The position numbers and the translations under genes are program-made. Source: a virus. From it: a DNA stretch of 64,000 nucleotides. Shown here piece by piece: positions 54,590 to 61,460 of the stretch (positions are counted from its first letter, which is position 1; the number at the start of each line of letters is the position of its first letter). The stretch is from positions 20,248 to 84,247 of IMG/VR virus record IMGVR_UViG_3300043446_000566; one strand, given 5' to 3'. The notes beneath the pieces were generated by a model. The model was given only the letters and a program-made list of their open reading frames with translations, was not told where the DNA came from and did not search any database.

Positions 54590-55202
54590 TGATCCTCTCT
54601 GAGTAAAATATATGGCGACCGATCTGAGAAACATATCTCTTGCTGTTTGCCCATGAAGGCTCTACATAGTCAGCATGAAAGTGTGTCGCGTTCCCTATTA
54701 TACCATACTTCTTTTTAGAAATCAAGATGTTTTCAGCAATGCTCTTTGACTCAAGCCAATTCTTCATTGAATTGATTGTTCTTTTAGGAGAACACACCCA
54801 TGAGAACTGGCAGATGCCGTTGTTCTTTTGATTGACCACACCGCAAACAGTTCCAGCATAGCCCTTCTTCACACGATTCATCGTCACTTCAGCAACAGCA
54901 ATCTTGCCTGCTTTGGGTTCTGTGCCAGCTTCAAAGTAGATGTTTCTTGCAAGACACTGAACTTCTTTCTGGACAGCTTGCTGCTTTGCGTATGCAACCT
55001 TATAGGTTTTCATCTGCTCATCCATCTCAGAGATGTGCGCTACCAGTTCTTGATTGACTTCTCTTTGCTTGCTGATCTCATTTTTCATTGAGACATATTG
55101 CATAGAAGGAACAACTACAATCAAAAACGTGAAGCAAAATAGTCCTCCGAACTTTAGAAAAAAGTTATGGTTCTTGTCAAAATAATTTTGTACTGCCTTC
55201 AT
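54576..55202 (-). CDS. Membrane-anchored SleB-type cell wall hydrolase (endolysin candidate)
   Basis: 208 residues from the ATG at 55202, chosen for its GGGAG site 8 nt upstream. Residues about 14-35 form one transmembrane segment (FFLKFGGLFCFTFLIVVVPS), followed by a coiled-coil linker (about 38-75). The C-terminal Hydrolase_2/SleB domain begins 'CLARNIYFEAGTEPKAGKIAVAEVTMNRV', with the family's catalytic Glu in 'FEAGTEP', and continues 'GICQFSWVCS' and 'ATHFHADYVEPSWA'. It cleaves peptidoglycan outside the inner membrane; a signal-anchor endolysin mode is plausible. It lies just downstream of the tmRNA terminator. Confidence 0.9.
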   Translation of the reverse strand: MKAVQNYFDKNHNFFLKFGGLFCFTFLIVVVPSMQYVSMKNEISKQREVNQELVAHISEMDEQMKTYKVAYAKQQAVQKEVQCLARNIYFEAGTEPKAGKIAVAEVTMNRVKKGYAGTVCGVVNQKNNGICQFSWVCSPKRTINSMKNWLESKSIAENILISKKKYGIIGNATHFHADYVEPSWANSKRYVSQIGRHIFYSERINDGK

Positions 55203-55226
55203 GTTAGTTACTCCCATTTATGCAGT

Positions 55227-55262
55227 GGAAAGAAAAGGCTGGTGGCTGTTACACCACCAACC
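55227..55262 (-). terminator. Rho-independent terminator of the tmRNA gene
   Basis: A 9-bp stem (GGTTGGTGG with CCACCAGCC, 8-nt loop) followed by TTTTCTTT on the minus strand, directly after the tmRNA coding piece. Confidence 0.85.
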
Positions 55263-55486
55263 CTGACCTTTCTGTTACCAAGCGGTCAACTCTGGTAATC
55301 CCATACTGCCTTAGGCAGCGAGAGCCATGTCGTAAACATCATCGTTTGCGTTTACTTTGTTTTGCGCGAATTACGTTCGTCACCTTTCGAGCGCACTTTG
55401 TCTATTACTTGCCCTGTCGAAACCAGTCAGCCCCGTAGAATTGGTGGAGCTGGGCGGAATCGAACCGCCGTCCAGAACACCTTTAC
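55263..55486 (-). ncRNA. ssrA: Circularly permuted two-piece tmRNA (ssrA)
   Basis: Read on the minus strand, the acceptor piece comes first (about 55486-55442). It has a T-arm GGCGG-TTCGATT-CCGCC, then CAGCTCC and a 3' ACCA ending at 55442. A 7-nt intervening segment (55441-55435) follows, then the coding piece starting GGGGCTGACTGGTTTCGACAGG at 55434. GGGGCTG pairs with CAGCTCC to form the acceptor stem. The tag reading frame is at 55349-55311: resume codon GCA, encoding ANDDVYDMALAA then TAA. The ALAA end is the usual degradation signal. The order 3' piece before 5' piece is the permuted arrangement known from alphaproteobacteria. The 5' limit abuts the stop of the MGME1-like gene. Confidence 0.95.
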
Positions 55487-56170
55487 CTAAGTGTTTACGC
55501 TGTTATCTACGTTGTCGTAGAAATTTTCTATGTATGTCTTCAGATTGTTCCTGTGGATATTTAGTTCTTCGCCCTTCACCTTCATAGTCTGACAGAAATT
55601 GGCAGCATCTACGCCGATCAATACGACAACTTGCTCAATCGGAGTACCAGTCAGTTCAGTGAACATGTCCGCATAGGCTACGCACTGCATGAAGTAGTTG
55701 CCAATGTTCTCTTTCTTCTTGAGACGATTAGATGTCTTGAAGTCGATGACAGACAGAACACCTTCATGCTCTGCAATACAGTCAACAGTGCCAGCTAGCT
55801 TTAGCTTGTGCGAATAGAGCGGAGTCTCAAGGCAATGAATGTTGTTGACCTTCTTGACCAGTTCTTCCTTCATGCGCACATACAAAGACTTCACATTCGG
55901 CATCATCTCTAGCGTAGAGACATCTTCGTTGTTCAGCAAAGTTTCAATCGCTTTGTGAACACCGCTGCCTCGAGTCGTCGCTGTGCGAGAGATCTTGTTT
56001 GCTTTCTCTTCACCAACTTTCTTGCGCCACTCAAGAATGCTTTGCTTGTTGTAGTCAGCAAGAACTGTAGTGACAGAGACATACTTCTCACCAGTAGGAG
56101 TGACGTATCGCCGCTGAGGACCATCTTCGCGCAAAAGAACGGGAAGATTATGAGGGACATGAACAAACAT
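55487..56170 (-). CDS. PD-(D/E)XK exonuclease, MGME1/Cas4-RecB-like
   Basis: 227 residues. 'YVSVTTVLADYNKQSILEWRKKVGEEKANKISRTATTRGSGVHKAIETLL' followed by 'KLAGTVDCIAEHEGVLSVIDFKTSNRLKKKENIGNYFMQCVAYADMFTELTG' is the RecB-type nuclease layout: catalytic Asp in GTVDC, then D-x-K in 'IDFKTS', then a Gln-containing helix. It probably processes DNA ends during recombination-dependent replication. It is cotranscribed with DexA upstream and abuts the tmRNA downstream. Confidence 0.9.
   Translation of the reverse strand: MFVHVPHNLPVLLREDGPQRRYVTPTGEKYVSVTTVLADYNKQSILEWRKKVGEEKANKISRTATTRGSGVHKAIETLLNNEDVSTLEMMPNVKSLYVRMKEELVKKVNNIHCLETPLYSHKLKLAGTVDCIAEHEGVLSVIDFKTSNRLKKKENIGNYFMQCVAYADMFTELTGTPIEQVVVLIGVDAANFCQTMKVKGEELNIHRNNLKTYIENFYDNVDNSVNT
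55558..55565 (-). promoter_or_regulatory. Candidate late promoter (ACTAAATA) upstream of the tmRNA
   Basis: ACTAAATA on the minus strand inside the 3' end of the MGME1-like gene, about 72 nt before the acceptor piece of the tmRNA. It could make the tmRNA a late transcript. Confidence 0.35.
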
Positions 56171-56770
56171 TTAGATATGCTCTACCATATAAAGCATCTG
56201 TAGAATGTCTAGAGCGCAATCGTTTTGCGGAATGTGCTTAGTCACATAAAGATCGTGATTGAAATTTGGAATCACTGCATATCCATTTCGTGAATCTGTG
56301 GCAAGAAGATCGACAGCAGTACGGACATCACGCCACATATTATACATGAACAAAGGTTCTTCACCAACAGAACGACATAGGCTATCAAGTGCCATCTGGT
56401 CTAGATTGCCACGCGCCCAGACAATCTGATTATTGCCACCATGAGAATTGATATAAGATCTCATTCGCGCAATACCTTCTTTAACCGAAACATCTAGATC
56501 ACTCGAAGCCACAGACATCTGTTTGGCCAACTCACATTGTTTAGCCCACCAGCTGATAGTATCAGCCGTCTCAACTCGACCAAGTCGGCGTTGCTCTTCA
56601 GCATCAAATTTTACAAACTTTGATGTCATCACAAATCGATTGTACTCAGAGACCATTTCGTCTTTAGTTGCATTGATGACGATATCAGTGAAGTCGAATC
56701 GAGTGATAGCAGCCGACAAGACAACGCTTGTTGACTCAACGCCGAGTGTTTCTACATCTACCATGAACAT
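56171..56770 (-). CDS. dexA: DexA-like 3'-5' exonuclease
   Basis: 199 residues of the DEDD exonuclease family, closest in layout to T4 DexA. 'MVDVETLGVESTSVVLSAAITRFD' (Exo I, D-x-E), 'DTISWWAKQ', 'VWARGNLDQMALDSLC' (Exo II Asp), 'MWRDVRTAVDLL' and the C-terminal 'HDLYVTKHIPQNDCALDILQMLYM' (Exo III). It has a near-perfect sigma-70 promoter 34-62 nt upstream of its ATG, making it the first gene of the dexA-nuclease-tmRNA-SleB-33-59 unit. Confidence 0.92.
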   Translation of the reverse strand: MFMVDVETLGVESTSVVLSAAITRFDFTDIVINATKDEMVSEYNRFVMTSKFVKFDAEEQRRLGRVETADTISWWAKQCELAKQMSVASSDLDVSVKEGIARMRSYINSHGGNNQIVWARGNLDQMALDSLCRSVGEEPLFMYNMWRDVRTAVDLLATDSRNGYAVIPNFNHDLYVTKHIPQNDCALDILQMLYMVEHI

Positions 56771-56803
56771 AATAAATTATCCCTTATCAAACTCAACATA
56801 GTT

Positions 56804-56832
56804 AGTATACTACAATTTTAGAAAAAAGTCAA
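56804..56832 (-). promoter_or_regulatory. Sigma-70 promoter for dexA
   Basis: TTGACT (56827-56832), 17-nt spacer, TATACT (56804-56809) on the minus strand, in the gap between PhoH and dexA. Confidence 0.85.
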
Positions 56833-56835
56833 GTC

Positions 56836-57585
56836 TCATCCGTTGGCAATCTCCCACTTATCAACCGCAATCAGGAAGTCTTTTACAAGACTTGAGCGGA
56901 CGATATCTTCAGTTGTAAACTCTACGCTGGTGAACGATGGCATTGTTCTTGCAATCTCGTGAAACTTAGCCAGCCCAGACTTGTCACCAGCTTTGCGGTA
57001 CAGATCCGTCTGCCTGTAGTCACCGCAGAAGATGATCTTTGAGCGATAGCCAACGCGAGTCATGATTGTGGACAACTCTTCCCAGTTCATGTTCTGACAC
57101 TCATCCACAATAATAATTGAATCGTCAAAGGACATGCCGCGAATGAAGCTGGTAGATATAAACTCAATACGCCCTTGCTCTTTCAGATACTCATACGCAT
57201 CACGGCGATTGAATAGCGTGTGGTAAATTTGCATGTATGGCTGTTCATACAGACTCATCTTCTCTTCTAGAGAGCCAGGCGTAAAACCAACATCTCTAGA
57301 CTGAACAGCACTACGAACAATAACAACACGGCGAAAGGAAGAGTTCTTATCAAAGACTTCTTCGATAGCTTTGTAGCAAGCAATAAAAGACTTTCCTGTA
57401 CCAGCAGAACCAGTAAGCATAATAAAATAATCACCGCGTGTATATGCATCGAAAAATTTCTTTTGGTTTTCTGTCAGTGGAGTAAAGGCGCGCAGTTCAC
57501 TGGGCTTGACTCTTGCGAGTGTTTTCTTTTCTTCACTCTCGTTGACTTCAATGATTGTGTTGCTAGCCGACTTTCTTTTAGACAA
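56836..57585 (-). CDS. PhoH-like ATPase
   Basis: About 249 residues. The frame has no ATG before the Walker A motif. A TTG at 57585 with AGAGAGG 4 nt upstream gives MSKRKSASN... and is the best start; another TTG at 57600 lacks such a site. Walker A is 'GSAGTGKSF', Walker B 'SIIIVDECQNM'. 'TPGSLEEKMSLYEQPYMQ' and 'GDYRQTDL' are typical PhoH. The family is very common in marine phages. Its role is an RNA/DNA-linked ATPase, unproven in phage. Confidence 0.92.
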   Translation of the reverse strand: MSKRKSASNTIIEVNESEEKKTLARVKPSELRAFTPLTENQKKFFDAYTRGDYFIMLTGSAGTGKSFIACYKAIEEVFDKNSSFRRVVIVRSAVQSRDVGFTPGSLEEKMSLYEQPYMQIYHTLFNRRDAYEYLKEQGRIEFISTSFIRGMSFDDSIIIVDECQNMNWEELSTIMTRVGYRSKIIFCGDYRQTDLYRKAGDKSGLAKFHEIARTMPSFTSVEFTTEDIVRSSLVKDFLIAVDKWEIANG

Positions 57586-57596
57586 ACTGCCTCTCT

Positions 57597-57911
57597 TCAA
57601 CTAGTTTGAAACGCATTATGCTTCTTCAACACCTGATCCGTCTTGATACGTTTGCTAGTTTTCTTTAGCACCCTGTTGGCAAGAGGACTGCGCGGGTTCT
57701 GTTCTGCAATCTTATGCATAACTTCTTTCCAGGTGTTGTCAGTCTTTTTGCCAGCCATATCACCAGGTCCAGTGTAGCTAAACAGTGGAGCGCTGCTATG
57801 GTATCGTTCTAGGTGCGGATTGTTGTTTTTGAAATCATCATAAACAGAAATCGACATAGTATGTTCTTCAATCTTCTTGGTCTTCTTGTTCAAGAATTCG
57901 TATGTAGGCAC
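57597..57911 (-). CDS. Small conserved protein with FmdB-like N terminus
   Basis: 104 residues starting at GTG 57911 with GAGG 8 nt upstream. 'MPTYEFLNKKTKKIEEHTMSISVYDDFKNNNPHLERYHSSAPLF' resembles the start of FmdB-type phage proteins, but the Cys residues of the zinc ribbon are absent. 'DNTWKEVMHKIAEQNPRSPLANRVLKK' is the conserved C-terminal part in T4-like relatives. It overlaps the PhoH unit and follows the HAD phosphatase by 3 nt. Function unknown. Confidence 0.75.
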   Translation of the reverse strand: MPTYEFLNKKTKKIEEHTMSISVYDDFKNNNPHLERYHSSAPLFSYTGPGDMAGKKTDNTWKEVMHKIAEQNPRSPLANRVLKKTSKRIKTDQVLKKHNAFQTS

Positions 57912-57914
57912 GGG

Positions 57915-58535
57915 TTATTCCTCAGTATGTCTCGTTATACTTCCATTAGGCTTGACATGGTACGCCTTGAACTCTACGTTCGGATGCTTGTCCTTTAGAC
58001 GAAGGAAGTGATTCAAATTTTGAACACTATCATCATACAGCGTTGCACGACGGTGACCACCAGCAGTCAACTCTCTGCTAATTGCTCGTGCTTTCTTTTC
58101 AGCGACAGTGCCTTCTGACGTATCATTGCCTGAGCGATGCACATGGATATTGTCAATGTCTACGCCATGCTTCCGAAACGCATGAAGGAATCTGTCTTTA
58201 TTGTCAAAGTCCGCACGGGCTGTAGCTACAATCACCTTGCTGCCAGTCTTCTTGGCATTCTTGTGGATTGCTTTCATCTTGTTCAACATGCGAGTCATCG
58301 GCTTGGACTCTTTGTCAAACTTTTCAGCGGAACGAAACTCGCTGAAATCGTAGTGATGACCAGCAGGAAGTTTGTGCGTATTGTACTCTGAATTGCTCAG
58401 AGAGTCGACCTGCCTGTCTCCGTGCATTACCTTGACTCTAGCTGTTGTATGGAAAAGCGTATCGTCCACATCAAAGACGTGGAGTCCGGTGCCTTCTTTG
58501 GCAGCTTCATCAAGGTATTGTGCGAATGTCTTCAT
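57915..58535 (-). CDS. HAD-superfamily phosphatase
   Basis: 206 residues from the ATG at 58535 (MKTFAQYLDEAAKEG...). Motif I is 'HVFDVDDTLFHT' (DxDxT), motif II 'VIVATARADF', motif III/IV 'AISRELTAGGHRRATLYDDS', as in polynucleotide 3'-phosphatase and other phage HAD proteins. The N-terminal leader 'MKTFAQYLDEA' recurs on head-targeted proteins of T4-like phages. An exact TATAAATA ends 5 nt before the ATG. A host or phage nucleic-acid end-processing role is possible. Confidence 0.85.
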   Translation of the reverse strand: MKTFAQYLDEAAKEGTGLHVFDVDDTLFHTTARVKVMHGDRQVDSLSNSEYNTHKLPAGHHYDFSEFRSAEKFDKESKPMTRMLNKMKAIHKNAKKTGSKVIVATARADFDNKDRFLHAFRKHGVDIDNIHVHRSGNDTSEGTVAEKKARAISRELTAGGHRRATLYDDSVQNLNHFLRLKDKHPNVEFKAYHVKPNGSITRHTEE

Positions 58536-58539
58536 CACT

Positions 58540-59076
58540 CTATTTATACCAGCCAGGAATACCTCGAATCTTCCAGTTCGCCATTCTGCGCTTGTGCAGC
58601 ATGTAATAGTTGCGATATGCACCAACAGCGTCACCAGGAATCTTTGCGTCATCTGGCATAGCCTGTGGAGGGTCTTGCCAGTTTACGATAGGAATGCTAT
58701 TAGGAGCATTCAGCAGTGGCTGGAGCAGAGTCTCGCACTTGTGAGTCTTGCCATCATAGCGATACTTGTACTCGTAAATGAGGTAGTACGTCAGGTCAAA
58801 AAGCCAGCGGTAGTGGTCAATGTTCTGACGCACCCACACAGCCGACGGATGGTTCACATGCCCTGCAATGTACAGGATCTGTTCACGCTCATCAGAAAGC
58901 GTCCAGCGCTTTACCTTGCGGTTGGTCTTGCTTAGACCGATGCTTTGAGCGCCATCAAGAATGCGGTGCGCTGTACACATAAGCTGGCAGGACTCAAGGA
59001 TCATCTTGACAACATGTTTGTCACAATGGTACTGGGCTGCAATTTTAGGATCACTATCAAGAAAAAATATATTCAT
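58540..59076 (-). CDS. Conserved phage protein, unknown function
   Basis: 178 residues from the ATG at 59076. 'MNIFFLDSDPKIAAQYHCDKHVVKMILESCQLMCTAHRI', 'PSAVWVRQNIDHYRWLFDLTYYLIYEYKYRYDGKTHKC' and 'DAVGAYRNYYMLHKRRMANWKIRGIPGWY' are blocks I have seen repeatedly in phage genomes without an assigned activity. His, Lys and Arg clusters suggest a nucleic-acid or nucleotide role. Upstream is a terminator and no ribosome-binding site is visible before the ATG. Its last codons form the TATAAATA of the next gene's late promoter. Confidence 0.8.
   Translation of the reverse strand: MNIFFLDSDPKIAAQYHCDKHVVKMILESCQLMCTAHRILDGAQSIGLSKTNRKVKRWTLSDEREQILYIAGHVNHPSAVWVRQNIDHYRWLFDLTYYLIYEYKYRYDGKTHKCETLLQPLLNAPNSIPIVNWQDPPQAMPDDAKIPGDAVGAYRNYYMLHKRRMANWKIRGIPGWYK
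58541..58548 (-). promoter_or_regulatory. Late promoter, exact TATAAATA, with +1 at the ATG
   Basis: TATAAATA overlaps the stop of the 178-residue gene (Tyr-Lys-stop) and ends 5 nt before the HAD phosphatase ATG, so the T4 +1 position coincides with the A of the ATG. Confidence 0.6.
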
Positions 59077-59081
59077 ATGTG

Positions 59082-59105
59082 AAAAGGGGCAGAGCAATCT
59101 GCCCC
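59082..59105 (-). terminator. Rho-independent terminator
   Basis: GGGGCAGA, loop TTGC, TCTGCCCC followed by TTTTC on the minus strand, just after the 144-residue winged-helix-like gene. Confidence 0.85.
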
Positions 59106-59119
59106 TTCCTGTGTTAGCA

Positions 59120-59557
59120 TCAAGCGAGACCTAGCTGCATCTTCAGATCAGCAAGTTCCTCCTCACTGACATCTGAAATCTGCATGTCGGCATCAAGAAT
59201 AGGGACATCAAACTCATCAGCCTTGACCGCAGGCTTGCGACTCACGACCGACTTGACCTTTGCGACCTTGACAGGCGCAGCGACCTTAGCAGCCTTGCCC
59301 TTGCGAGGCTTAGCGACCATCAATGGTGCAATCTCAGCAGCATTCATCAGCCGATACGACACAGCCTTGCGGCCCTCACGCTCGGTCTTGATATCGCCAC
59401 CGCGATCACGCAACTGAAAGATATTCACCATCAGACTGCCAGGCTGGCAACCCAACTGTGCGACCATCGCCGAAACCTTGACAGACTTACCGCTCTTCAG
59501 CATTTCATAAGTCTCAATAACCTTCTTAGAAGGATAGACGTTTACATTCTTACTCAT
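59120..59557 (-). CDS. Small basic protein with winged-helix-like N terminus
   Basis: 145 residues from the ATG at 59557 (GAGG 5 nt upstream); the upstream in-frame extension belongs to another gene's sequence. 'SKKVIETYEMLKSGKSVKVSAMVAQLGCQPGSLMVNIFQLRDRGGDIKTEREGRKAVSYRL' reads like a winged helix-turn-helix with a beta wing. A Lys/Ala/Val-rich linker and an acidic tail (DADMQISDVSEEELADLKMQLGL) follow. It is probably a DNA-binding regulator or nucleoid-like protein. It is followed by a strong terminator. Confidence 0.75.
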   Translation of the reverse strand: MSKNVNVYPSKKVIETYEMLKSGKSVKVSAMVAQLGCQPGSLMVNIFQLRDRGGDIKTEREGRKAVSYRLMNAAEIAPLMVAKPRKGKAAKVAAPVKVAKVKSVVSRKPAVKADEFDVPILDADMQISDVSEEELADLKMQLGLA

Positions 59558-59564
59558 ACATACC

Positions 59565-59705
59565 TCACAGAAAAATAATAAACCAACGAACCAAAGAAAC
59601 AAGAAGAATCAAACCCAGCGGCAGGACAACACAGTATCGCAGAAACATCACGAACTCGTTGTCGGCCTTGCGCTGCCGCCTGCTATAGTAGTCTTCGTCA
59701 TCCAT
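59565..59705 (-). CDS. Small single-pass membrane protein (46 residues)
   Basis: ATG at 59705, TGA at 59565-59567. A charged N-terminal tail (MDDEDYYSRRQRKADNEF) is followed by a long hydrophobic helix (FLRYCVVLPLGLILLVSLVRWFIIFL). It is wedged exactly between the 127-residue coiled-coil gene and the winged-helix gene. It could be a small inner-membrane effector or holin-like protein; nothing specific is recognised. Confidence 0.6.
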   Translation of the reverse strand: MDDEDYYSRRQRKADNEFVMFLRYCVVLPLGLILLVSLVRWFIIFL

Positions 59706-59709
59706 AAAA

Positions 59710-60093
59710 CTAGGCAATCACCGAATCGATGCCAGCATTCATAGCCGCAATCTGCTCAGGAGAGTACGACACGACAGGACCAGCCTTCTGGTTCGCCTTG
59801 CGCATCGCCTTCGGACTCTTGAGAGCCAGCAACTTGGCTTCCATCTGAGCGATACGCTCCAGACGCTTTGCTTCACGCGCCTTGAGGCGCTCAGCCTTCT
59901 TGAAGAAGGCCGCAGCCCGCTTAGCCGTACGGGCATCAGCCTTCACGGCACGATTGACGATCACTTCTTCCTTAATCTTGGACCGAAGATTCTTCAGTCC
60001 AACAACATGCGCCTTCAGCGTGTTCCGCAGAGCCGCAATCTCGGCGCGCTGGGTCTTCACCGCATCGCGCATCTGGTTCAAAGTCATACCCAT
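59710..60093 (-). CDS. Small basic coiled-coil protein
   Basis: 127 residues from the ATG at 60093 (AGGTG 5 nt upstream). The whole protein is helical and Ala/Lys/Arg-rich ('MRDAVKTQRAEIAALRNTLKAHVVGLKNLRSKI', 'AAFFKKAERLKAREAKRLERIAQMEAKLLALKSPKAMRK'). The C terminus 'YSPEQIAAMNAGIDSVIA' is conserved-looking. It is likely a nucleic-acid-binding or structural coiled coil. It heads a unit driven by a sigma-70-type promoter. Confidence 0.75.
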   Translation of the reverse strand: MGMTLNQMRDAVKTQRAEIAALRNTLKAHVVGLKNLRSKIKEEVIVNRAVKADARTAKRAAAFFKKAERLKAREAKRLERIAQMEAKLLALKSPKAMRKANQKAGPVVSYSPEQIAAMNAGIDSVIA

Positions 60094-60151
60094 AAATTCA
60101 CCTATCTCACTTTTCAAGTTGGGTCAGAGTCATTTCTCACCCTATGCAATC

Positions 60152-60179
60152 AGTATACTAAAATTATTGGAAAAGTAAA
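60152..60179 (-). promoter_or_regulatory. Sigma-70-type promoter for the 60.1-kb gene unit
   Basis: TTTACT (60174-60179), 16-nt spacer, TATACT (60152-60157) on the minus strand, 59-86 nt upstream of the ATG at 60093. The region between it and the CAU tRNA gene (about 60180-60319) holds no ORF that I can support. It contains a G/C-rich stretch able to form a hairpin (CTGGAGTC...GACTCCAG at about 60282-60302). Confidence 0.7.
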
Positions 60180-60319
60180 GCGCGAGGAATGTCAATAGAA
60201 TCAATCACTTACGCGGATGCTCTGGAACCGTTGGTGGAGCGGCTGGAGCGGGTCAGGCTAGACCCCTGGTATAGATGGTCTGGAGTCTGGAACGACTCCA
60301 GGAGGGGCTGGTGGAGAGT

Positions 60320-60392
60320 GGTAGCGCCCGCAGGACTTGAACCTGCAACTGTGGATTATGAGTCCACTGTGATGCCATTTCACTAAGGCGCA
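60320..60392 (-). tRNA. tRNA with CAU anticodon (Ile2 or Met)
   Basis: A cloverleaf with D-stem GTGA/TCAC, anticodon stem GTGGA/TCCAC, loop CTCATAA, T-arm GCAGG-TTCAAGT-CCTGC, and encoded CCA. The acceptor stem has a T:T mismatch at 1:72. The loop plus TTCAAGT context resembles lysidine-type tRNA-Ile2, but Met cannot be excluded. The stop codon of the 38-residue ORF lies within its 5' end. Confidence 0.85.
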
Positions 60393-60499
60393 ATTTTACT
60401 CTTGACTGGTGGCTTCTTCCCAAAGATACGGTCCCAGCTGTCATCAAACTTTTTCCTGGGAACGCTCAATGGGCGCGGCTTGCTTCCTTTGCCGCTCAT
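60383..60499 (-). CDS. Small conserved phage protein (38 residues)
   Basis: ATG at 60499 overlapping the HNH gene's TGA (ATGA). The sequence MSGKGSKPRPLSVPRKKF... with 'DDSWDRIFGKK' matches a tiny protein widely found in phages. Its last codons and stop overlap the 5' end of the CAU tRNA. Function unknown; too short for standard ORF thresholds. Confidence 0.75.
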   Translation of the reverse strand: MSGKGSKPRPLSVPRKKFDDSWDRIFGKKPPVKSKIAP

Positions 60500-61068
60500 G
60501 CTGCGTCACTCCAAACTCGTGAAGTGCGCGGAATCGAAGCCATCAGAAACTCCATCTGATCGACAAGAATCTTTCTGTTCTTCAGAAGAATCTTTTCATG
60601 AACTGTCGGTGAGTACGGAACATACAGAAGATGCTTCTTGAACTCTTCTGGTGTTCGGCTGCCCTTTCGATGATTACATGATCGGCAGGCTGTCACACAA
60701 TTTGTCCAGTGGTTTGTGCCACCGCGAGACTTCGGCAGAACATGATCGATTGTCAGATGGCGACTGTCAAACACATCACCACAGTAAGCACACATATGCC
60801 TATCGCGAGAGTACAGAGTCTGACGGTCGACGTAGTTAGTTTTAGAATTGTAGAACTTTTCGCCAAGGATCGGTCCGTTGACACCAATGATAGATGAAAT
60901 TTTGATTCTTGATCTATTGCCATGATCATTAAAACCACCGATCATTGTTCTCACGACAGTGCCTGTTTCCCAAAGAACCTTTTCTCTGGCATAGTAACAC
61001 GCCGCAATCTCATGATTGCACCAATCTTTTGGCGTTCCACTTTTATCTACAACAAGCACAAGCGACAC
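60496..61068 (-). CDS. HNH endonuclease
   Basis: 190 residues starting at GTG 61068 with AAGGAG 6 nt upstream. The HNH fold with zinc ligands is 'CAYCGDVFDSRHLTIDHVLPKSRGGTNHWTNCVTACRSCNHRKGSRTPEEF' (residues about 92-145; His in 'IDHV', Asn in 'TNHWTNCV', C-x2-C pairs). The N-terminal 'LVLVVDKSGTPKDWCNHEIAACYYAREKVLWE' is typical of the conserved T4-like HNH protein often found near tRNA or DNA-metabolism genes. It may be a housekeeping phage nuclease rather than a mobile element. Confidence 0.92.
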   Translation of the reverse strand: MSLVLVVDKSGTPKDWCNHEIAACYYAREKVLWETGTVVRTMIGGFNDHGNRSRIKISSIIGVNGPILGEKFYNSKTNYVDRQTLYSRDRHMCAYCGDVFDSRHLTIDHVLPKSRGGTNHWTNCVTACRSCNHRKGSRTPEEFKKHLLYVPYSPTVHEKILLKNRKILVDQMEFLMASIPRTSRVWSDAA

Positions 61069-61089
61069 GATATTCTCCTTAGCATAAAT

Positions 61090-61177
61090 TGGCGGAAGCG
61101 GTGAGATTCGAACTCACGGACCTATTAGAGCCTGCAGTTTTCAAGACTGCTGGATTAAACCACTCTCCCACACTTCC
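61090..61177 (-). tRNA. tRNA-Ser(UGA)
   Basis: GGAAGTG/CGCTTCC acceptor, anticodon loop CTTGAAA on stem GCAGT/ACTGC, long variable arm, G73 and encoded CCA. Confidence 0.95.
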
Positions 61178-61189
61178 AATTGTATATAG

Positions 61190-61363
61190 TCAGTCAACTG
61201 GTCCCCATTTACCTACGGGACATGATGTAGTCTTCCATTGTGTTTTCAGCGCAAGAATACATCCGCACTTACTGCAAACACCTATCTTATTGTGTTCGCA
61301 GATACGGCAATGTGCAAGCCGTCTATCTTTATCAACAGCGCTAGCGATTCTATCGTCTAACAT
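61190..61363 (-). CDS. Small zinc-ribbon protein (57 residues)
   Basis: ATG at 61363 with AGGA 6-7 nt upstream, stop TGA at 61190. The Cys-rich core 'HCRICEHNKIGVCSKCGCILALK' then 'SCPVGKWGP' is a four-to-six Cys zinc ribbon, a small family common in phages. It is nested between tRNA-Ser(UGA) and tRNA-Gly(UCC), which it nearly fills. Function unknown. Confidence 0.75.
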   Translation of the reverse strand: MLDDRIASAVDKDRRLAHCRICEHNKIGVCSKCGCILALKTQWKTTSCPVGKWGPVD

Positions 61364-61380
61364 ATTTGTTCCTAAAAGGT

Positions 61381-61454
61381 TGGAGCAGAGTACGGGAGTC
61401 GAACCCGTCTGACTAGCTTGGAAGGCTAGGACACGACCGCTATGCCAACTCTGC
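61381..61454 (-). tRNA. tRNA-Gly(UCC)
   Basis: GCAGAGT acceptor, anticodon stem CTAGC/GCTAG with loop CTTCCAA, T-arm GACGGG-TTCGACT, encoded CCA. Confidence 0.95.
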
Positions 61455-61460
61455 GTTATC

